Of a stretch of DNA of 64,000 bases, positions 12,101 through 21,100 are shown piece after piece. Origin of the DNA: Ophiura sarsii (lineage: Eukaryota > Echinodermata > Ophiuroidea > Amphilepidida > Ophiuridae). Within the stretch, counting starts at the first letter, position 1; every line of letters begins with the position of its first letter. The stretch is taken from assembly GCA_035610835.1 (NCBI GenBank), contig CM069448.1, positions 186,001 through 250,000 of the forward strand. The letters run 5' to 3'. The notes under the pieces were generated by a model. That model was not told the DNA's origin, made no database searches, and worked only from the letters and a program-made list of their open reading frames with translations. A program made the translations under genes and the position numbers.

Positions 12101-15100
12101 ATGTACATCATAAGAAAGCTAAAACTGTGCTGATTACAGAACTGTTTCGATCATTTTTCTACGATCACTACAAAAAAAGTTATGAGTGAATGATGATTGT
12201 GATGTCATCAAAAGCTACAAAACAAGAAATAATGAAAACAGGCCAAAACAGATACATAATTCAATATAATAACATTAGAAGGTTAATAATAAAAATGACT
12301 TAAGTTTTTGAAGGTGACATTTCTTGAAAGATGATAACACAAAGTATTGGAAACTAATTTTCTTTAAAAAAAATCTTAAAAAAAAAAAAAGTTTTTTTAT
12401 TTTTTATTTTTTTATTATTTTTATTTTACCCATAATCCCTAGTTCACATTTTGCGACATCCGACGGGTTTTCACAGATGGCATCACATTTTCACTTTTAC
12501 AGTAACAATTCATGTCACAATTCGCCAAACTGACTAAAAGGCGAACAAACAACAAATTAACAGAAATCTTCTGTTTTATAATCACTGTCATAACGCTATT
12601 TCATGCGAGAAGTGTTTTGTTGTTGTTCCCGGAGCTGCATCCAGATGCATCAAATGCACTAACAACTATGCATGCAAGTGTGTAACGATTTCGCAATTTG
12701 ATCACCCAGGACGCGCCCTTTTTAAAAAAAATGCTCGGTACACAATTCCAGGTTTACGCATGTACGCACGCACTTGTTGGAATTAGGCCCATAGCATTAT
12801 GACGCTGACTATACACGCCTGAAAGAACCATATATTTGAATATGAGCTTTAGTTTGTGGTTTTTTCTTTCATTTTGTTTGAAAAATTATTGAACATTTAA
12901 AAAAATGATCCATGGACATATCTGAGAGACTTTTCAAAACTTACCAGGCACAAGTTGTAAATTGCGATCCTTTTTCAATATGATGAGCGCCAAGAAATAG
13001 GTTGGGTCTTCCACAAAGACAACATCCCCCGCTTGGAATAGAAGAGAACTGAGTGTGTATAGACCTTGTGTGGCACCGGCAGTACAAAACAAATCGTCCC
13101 TGATAAAAGAAAAAACCGCACAACACATTGGTCATATCAGCTTTAATTTAAAAACCAAAAGTCTGAGAACACAAAACGAATGGTAATAATATTACAGCTT
13201 AATCGCTTTACACAGATTCCCATAGGACATAAATTTTCACTTCTTCAGACCAAAGAATTACAAGACAATTATTGTGAGACAATGAATAAACCACCCTGTT
13301 CTATGGGCAAAGTTGGCATCCCCCAAACTGGCGTGCGCAAAAAAATAATATCAAGATTTTTTTTTTTTTTTGGGGGGGGGGGTAATTTTCAGGCAATTTT
13401 CAAAATATTACACACATTTTTAACAATTTCAACATTTTCTAAAAAGAAGAAATACAGAAGGAAATTTTTAAAAAAATAGGTCGGTTGGCTCATAGAACAC
13501 TTTTTTTTTTTGTGGCCTGACGGGCAACTTGGCCAAAATGGTGCATTGGGTTCCCATGTGATTTTTACTGTAGACGTTTACAATGACATCATGAGTTAAC
13601 AATGTTTAGCATCCCCAATCATACATATCCTCATGAAGAATGGTGGAAAGTCAGTCATTTTTTCTGGGACCCTGCATTTTGATCTGGGGCCAGGGGTTGG
13701 GGTATATTAACGCTGAAGCAAAAATTCACTACAAAATAAAGATTTTGGGTGTGTTCCCACCAATTTGACACCCATAATGAGTAAATTATTAACATGATTT
13801 AGAAAACCCCTGAAAATGGTTGATTTTAGAACTCTGTAACACACACCCAATCTCAAAAACCACTGTAATAGTTGACTGCCCCCTTCCATGGTATTGATAT
13901 CACAGATTCTATACTATACATAGACAACCCCTTGTCTAAGGAATATCATCATGTGGGCTGCCATTTGCCATACTGAGTCTATCGGGTATATCGGGAATAT
14001 TGATTTTGAGTTATATATAGTTAAAAAGAAGTGACAAATGTTTATGTTTTACCTTGTTTTCTCAGTTGGAAAATTGTTTGTAACTTAAGAACTAGAAGTT
14101 CAAAATTGAAAACTGCCAACATGTAACTCATTTCGCTTGATCACGTCACATATTGCTTCAAAAAACTTAATTTCTATCTTACTTATCAACTGGAGATCCA
14201 TACTGCTTGGTGAGAAACGTTGCCAGCTCTGTGCGGTACTTTGGATCACCTTTGGTGTTGCCATATTGCAACAAATCCCCTTGTGCCTCAGCCTCCTCAG
14301 CCTGGAAAGTACAAATTCATGCAATGTATTTATTTTATTCTATTTTCATGCTATTTGGTATTGATACATTTGAAAAAATGCTTTTCATCATCAGACTTAA
14401 TCCTTTGAACCCGATAGGTCAACCTATCGGAGAACGTCGTATAACCCGATAGGTTGAAAAATTGACCTGAGCGAGCAGTTGACACATTGATCATATGACT
14501 GAGTGGTCATGTGACTTGAAAGTCATATGATGTTCACCCGATGTGAAATACATTGTTTCGCAAGGTTTACGTTGTGTTTTGATGTCATTTAGCTGAAGAA
14601 AACAGTCAAAAATAGCACGAAATTGGATGAATATGCAACCCAATATTGCGCAGATGATTCTCAGGTAGACACGGATGCATTGTTTACAGTTATGATTGGC
14701 AATTTTGGCGATACAAACGGAGGTTTTATGTTATAAATAGGTTCTGTTATACGTGTAGTATAACGGCATACTGCCCTCTATCATTGGTAACACATATTAC
14801 CGATGATATAGGTGTACTATATTTAGCATTTTACCCCCGGAGAAGTCAGGGTGGGTGTACCAAACCCTTATAATAACTCCGGGTTCAAAGGGTTAAGGTC
14901 CATTCATACTGCCGTCGTTGGGCATCGGCTGATGTTGCTGGTTGAAAGTGGACTTTGCTTCAACTTATGCGTCGATATCAGTCCATGTCGGCTTATGCGC
15001 AACAACAGGAGTATGAACGAACCTTAAGATTGTTCACTAAAGAACTGAGATCTTATTGTTACAGAGAGACTGCCCTTTTCCATAATGGATTATTTCTGCA

Positions 15101-18100
15101 CAATGGGTCCACAGTGAGGATGCTAGTGCAATATGGACATGATGAACAAATTGCCCTTAAATAATCCTGAGCTAATCCCAGTAAATCACAGCCAAGATCC
15201 TCAGTGACTCATTCCCCTTTCAGAAAGTATCTTGGGTCTGATCATGTGCCCAAAATCTCCCTACATAGTTCAGGCAGTTCCATATTGGCGAAACCTGTTT
15301 ACAGCACCGAATTAATTCAGAAGAGCATCGGGTGCAAAAATGCTCGCATGGCGCAATGTCGCAGTGTCATTGTATGTGTGACGCTTGCGTATGCCAAAAT
15401 CACACTCATACAATTGGATTACTTTTGCGCGTGGATAGATAAAAACCGAATATTTCTCGCCAATTTGGAACTGATTGATAGGCATGGACAACCCACACAC
15501 AGTATTCCTATAGATAGTCACACAACAATTGCATAGCATGTGTAATAATTCTTCAAACTATTAGCATTAATTGTTTGTTTTGATAGTGAAAATATTTTGA
15601 GGAAAAAATGAACTGTATATATATAATCAGTGCAACAAAAACCATGCAAACCATAAACTACTTGCTGTTGTGTTGTTGGCAATGGTGTTAGCATGCTCCA
15701 GTAATTACAATGAAAATGAATGGAAATACAACAGAATTATGAAACAGAACAGAAATGAAAGACACAATAGACCATGTCACCCGTTTTGTCAAGGTAGACA
15801 GACTCAATAGACCATGTCACCCGTTTTATCAAGGTAGACCCTGCAAAAGTAATTAGGGATCAGCTCCATTCTTTCCAATAACAATTTACAAGCATTTTTG
15901 AGCCTCGATACAGTACTAATTGAGCAGGCAGCTAGCGCATATCAAGTCTCGATAAGTCTTGATTGATGAGAAGGTAGCTATATTATAGCGCTTAAATCAA
16001 GTCTCAATTAACTATTGATCAGGACACTATCTCATATATTGAGTCTCCCTTAACAACAATCTTTGTTAACATCACAGATATGGCAATAGAAATGCTCAGA
16101 CATAGTTTGATACTGTTTTGTTTTGTATCTCGGAAATACAGTCCTTTACGACATGATAATTGATTTATTGCTTACAAACACTTCAGTTATATCAAATTTA
16201 AAAAAAAAGCCACTATTTTATGATCAAGGTTGGCACATCATTCATGGCAGACCTCCCAGTTACAGAGATATGTGGAACAATAATACCCAGTTTGTACATT
16301 GTTTAATATTGATCGTCAAGTTTGAAAAATGTTACTATTTTTATTTTAAGGTAATAAAATGTACCAAATGACCTGAATACCCAGACTAATAAAGTGACAT
16401 GGTCTACAAAGAAAAATAGGAAAGTGCTTCTTATCAAACCAGAGCTCATGAATGTTATTACTCGTTAAAACTGAGAATAAGTTGAAATTCTAAATACTGG
16501 ACTTAACAATGTAATCATTATTGATATTCCTCTTGCCAGTGGTAGCGGAAGCAAAGGGGAATGAGTTCAATTATTTTATAATGTTGAAACATGTAGAAAA
16601 ATATGCGCGCAAACAGTTTCAATTGTTTAACTAAATGGTCCAGAAAAATGTGCCTGAAAGCCATCTTGTGTGACAAATTGACCTTTCATTATGAAACATC
16701 GATCACCCGGAGCACACAAAAATGGGGAATTTTAACACTAAAGTGGTGCAGTATGACATTAGAAACATGTCATCTCAAATTTTCTATTGGGGAGGGGGCA
16801 TTCTTCCCACATGAACATTTAGGGGGCACATGTCAACCCGCTTGCACCACCCGTAAAAGACATAATAGCTACAGTTAAGCCCACAATTATTCATACCCCT
16901 TGAAAAATATGAGTTTTTTGAGTTTTTCTCATATCTATACCAGCTGGAGTGGTGGAACTTTCGCTTTACACTAAAGACAATTAGTTTGCAAGTACAAATC
17001 AATATATTTGGGCTCAACATGTTTTGCATAACAATAGAATTGAACAAGAATTGTGTTTTTATGCCTGTCCAAAATTATTCATACCCCATGCCAAGTCTCA
17101 GGATTGAGGCCACTTTTTGTGATAATACACATGTTTTTGACATTTCAAACATTCTTTATATTGTGTGATAGGCTTTTATATTGTTATGCAATTATTCCAT
17201 GATGTGTGCATACAATGTGGATGCATTACAAATGTGTTCTATTGAATGTACAGTGAGGGATATTATAGGACAACACTCTAGTTCTTTGACAGCATGGCGA
17301 AGGAGATCAAATAACTCAGTGAGGACCTTTTTGTGCATTGTGATTGCTCACAAAGAGGGGAAAGGCTACAAAGCTATTTCGAAGCAATTTCATGTGCCAA
17401 ATTCCACCATATAAAGCATAATTAGGAAGAATAAGACAGTAAAAATCAGTTAAAATCAGTTAAACACGGTCGGAAGCCAACAGTGTCCCCTTGTTTGACA
17501 AGAAAAGTATGGTGAAAGGCCAACAACAATCCACATATCACCATCAATGCTCTCCTGAACAACCTTGGTGAGTCTTGGACCAAGATATTAAGGCAGACAC
17601 TCCTGCAGACATAGTACACAAAAGTTTCCCATGAACTCCGACCAAGAAAGACTCTACTCCTGAAAAGAGACAAAGAGAAACTCATCTAGCATTTGCAAGA
17701 GCACTTCTGGACGAAGATACAAGTTTTTGGTCTTCAGTGTTGGGGTTGTCTAAGATGCAAGACACATTTCTCTGTGTCTCTTTCAAGGAGTAGAGTCTTT
17801 CCTGGTCGGCCTCCACGGACACCTCTCATGTGCAATATATGCTGGAGTGTCTGCCATGATATCTTGGTCCAATAATTGCCAAGGTTGTTCAGGAGAGCAT
17901 TGATGGTGATCTGTGGATTATTGTTGGCCTTTCGCAATACTTTTCTTGCCAAACAAGGGGACACCGCTGGCTTCCGACTGCATCCTTCAATGTTTTTAAG
18001 TGAGTTGAACGTCTTGTTCTTCCTAATTATGCTTTGTATGGTGGATTCTTGCACTTGGAATTGTTTTGAAATAGCTCTGTAGCCGTTCCCCTCTTTGTGA

Positions 18101-21100
18101 GCATTCACAATATGCACACAAAAATATTTGATCTTCTTCGCCATGCTGTCAAAGAGCTAGTGTGTTGTCCTATAATATCCCTCACTGTACATTCAATAGG
18201 ACACAATTGTAATGCATCCACATTGTATGCACACATCATGGAATAATTACATAACAATATAAAAGCCTATCACACAATAAAAAGAATGTTTGGAATGTCA
18301 AAAACATGTGTATTATCCCAAAAAGTGGCCTCAATCCTGAGACTTGGTATGGGGTATGAATAATTTTGGACAGGCATAAAAACACAATTCTTGTTCAATT
18401 CTATTGTTATGCAAAAGATGTTGAGCCCAGATATATTGATTTGTACTGGCAAACTAATTATCATTAGTGTAAAGCAAAAGTTCCACCACTCCAGCTGGTA
18501 TAGATATGAGAAAAACGCAAAAAACTCATATTTTTCAAGGGGTATGAATAATTGTGGGCTTAACTGTAACTGTTATGATCAGTGAAATCTTTTACATGTA
18601 CTTCTACCCAATTTGAAGGTTATATAGTCCAGTACCTTAGAATTAAAACCTATTATCATACCAGTCTCTTTGCAGATGACCTTGCCAAGACTCTAGAACA
18701 TTCTCGTAGGATAGTATTGCTTGGAGTTCCGACCTTCAGATTGACCACACCTGCCGTCAATGTTCCTGATTGGCTAAACATATTTAGGGCATAATCACCC
18801 TCGACGGCATGCTTGACCGGCATTGATAATTGTTGATGCACACCAGTCGTTGTCATACTTGCAAAGTGTTTGGAACTACTCAGAGAATGTCTGAGTATGA
18901 ATGGAAGTGAATGATAAGGATGAGTTCTGAGTAGAAGAATAGAAAAAGACAGGGATTGGTGAGTTAATAGTAGATACACTTATTAATGGGCAAAATGTGT
19001 ATAGATGGAAAAAGTGACCCAGCCTAGGCCAGAGATCAACCCCTGGTCCCCCACACTTAAATCCCACCTCTACAACCAGAATGGAATGTTAGTTTGCCAC
19101 TGAAAAATAAGTGTTCCTATGCAGGTATATTATAGTCTGCTATGATTACACAATGGCATGGGGAAGCATGGGTCTACCAGCATGAATAAGCTGCAGTGGT
19201 TTGTATCGATGAAAAGCAATAGGGTTTAGGTCTTTTAATACAGCTTTAGCTATAACAATCTTATTTTCCTTATAGCAATTCATTCTCCTTGTACATGATT
19301 CCTGTGATGCATCCATTAACATAGGGAAACATATGTATGCCTGCCTACAGGGACATGTTTTTCACATATTTTTCAAAATATGAATCTGTTTTGTTGTTCT
19401 TTAGATGACCATTTAGGTCACCGCCCACCCTCCTCTCAGATGGTTCAATCATTAGCATCCTAGATGACCATTTAGGTCACCGCCCACCCTCCTCTCAGGT
19501 GGTTCAATCATTAGCATCCTAGATGACCATTTAGGTCACCGCCCACCCTCCTCTCAGGTGGTTCAATCATTAGCATCCTAGATGACCATTTAGGTCACCG
19601 CCCACCCTCCTCTCAGGTGGTTCAATCATTAGCATCCTAGATGACCATTTAGGTCACCGCCCACCCTCCTCTCAGGTGGTTCAATCATTAGCATCCTAGA
19701 TGACCATTTAGGTCACCGCCCACCCTCCTCTCAGGTGGTTCAATCATTAGCATCCTAGATGACCATTTATGTCACCGCCCACCCTCCTCTCAGGTGGTTC
19801 AATCATTAGCATCCTAGATGACCATTTAGGTCACCGCCCACCCTCCTCTCAGGTGGTTCAATCATTAGCATCCTAGATGACCATTTAGGTCACCGCTCAC
19901 CCTCCTCTCAGGTGGTTCAATCATTAGCATCCTAGATGACCATTTAGGTCACCGCCCACCCTCCTCTCAGATGGTTCAATCATTAGCATCCTAGATGACC
20001 ATTTAGGTCACCGCCCACCCTCCTCTCAGATGGTTCAATCATTAGCATCCTAGATGACCATTTAGGTCACCGCCCACCCTCCTCTCAGGTGGTTCAATCA
20101 TTAGCATCCTAGATGACCATTTAGGTCACCGCCTACCCTCCTCTCAGGTGGTTCAATCATTAGCATCCTAGATGACCATTTAGGTCACCGCCCACCCTCC
20201 TCTCAGGTGGTTCAATCATTAGCATCCTAGATGACCATTTAGGTCACCGCCCACCCTCCTCTCAGGTGGTTCAATCATTAGCATCCTAGATGACCATTTA
20301 GGTCACCGCCCACCCTCCTCTCTGGTGGTTCAATCATTAGCATCCTAGATGACCATTTAGGTCACCGCCCACCCTCCTCTCAGGTGGTTCAATCATTAGC
20401 CTCCTAGATGACCATTTAGGTCAACGCCCACCCTCCTCTCTGGTGGTTCAATCATTAGCATCCTAGATGACTATTTAGGTCACCGCCCACCCTCCTCTCA
20501 GGTGGTTCAATCATTAGCATCATAGATTACCATTTAGGTCACCGCCCACCCTCCTCTCAGGTGGTTCAATCATTAGCATCCTAGATGACCATTTATGTCA
20601 CCGCCCACCCTCCTCTCTGGTGGTTCAATCATTAGCATCCATTAAGGGAGGAGATAGAAGACACAGAACATGTTTCCCATATTTTCAGTAAAATCACATT
20701 TCCTCCCTTTTCAGTCATTTTTGACAAGTTAGTTCAGATTCTCCCACCTATCCCCTACCAGAGTCTGTATGAAAATGAAGATAACGCCGGAAGTGGGATG
20801 TGCCTCCGCCCCCCCCCCCCCCCCCTTAATTTCACTAACCCTTCTGCATCCTCCCTAAAATTTGCCAAACGTCCCATAAATTATGTGTGTTAAACATGTC
20901 CACGTCCCCTCTAAATTGATGCAGTCCCCCTAAATGTTGAAGCTTCCACCACTGGAAATAAAGATAGACTAATATACAATGAACCAAACCCACTTTAATA
21001 TTAAACCAGAAATAAGTCCCCTTGAGGGATGTCTGATCAATTGACAAGGACTGATTGATCAATCCTTCACATTAGGTGGTGCCCACTACTACTACAACAG

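Noticed and set aside
15204..15536. 110-codon plus-strand frame
   Set aside because: No recognisable family, no splice signals and in-frame only by chance length; not reported as a gene.
19402..20640. CRISPR-like look of regularly spaced repeats
   Set aside because: Units abut with no unique spacers; it is a simple head-to-tail minisatellite in an animal genome.
19402..20640. Possible origin of the 59 bp array from exon 1c, as for the other arrays
   Set aside because: Only a short GGTCATCT word is shared with exon 1c; no convincing alignment and no GT donor at the right place.
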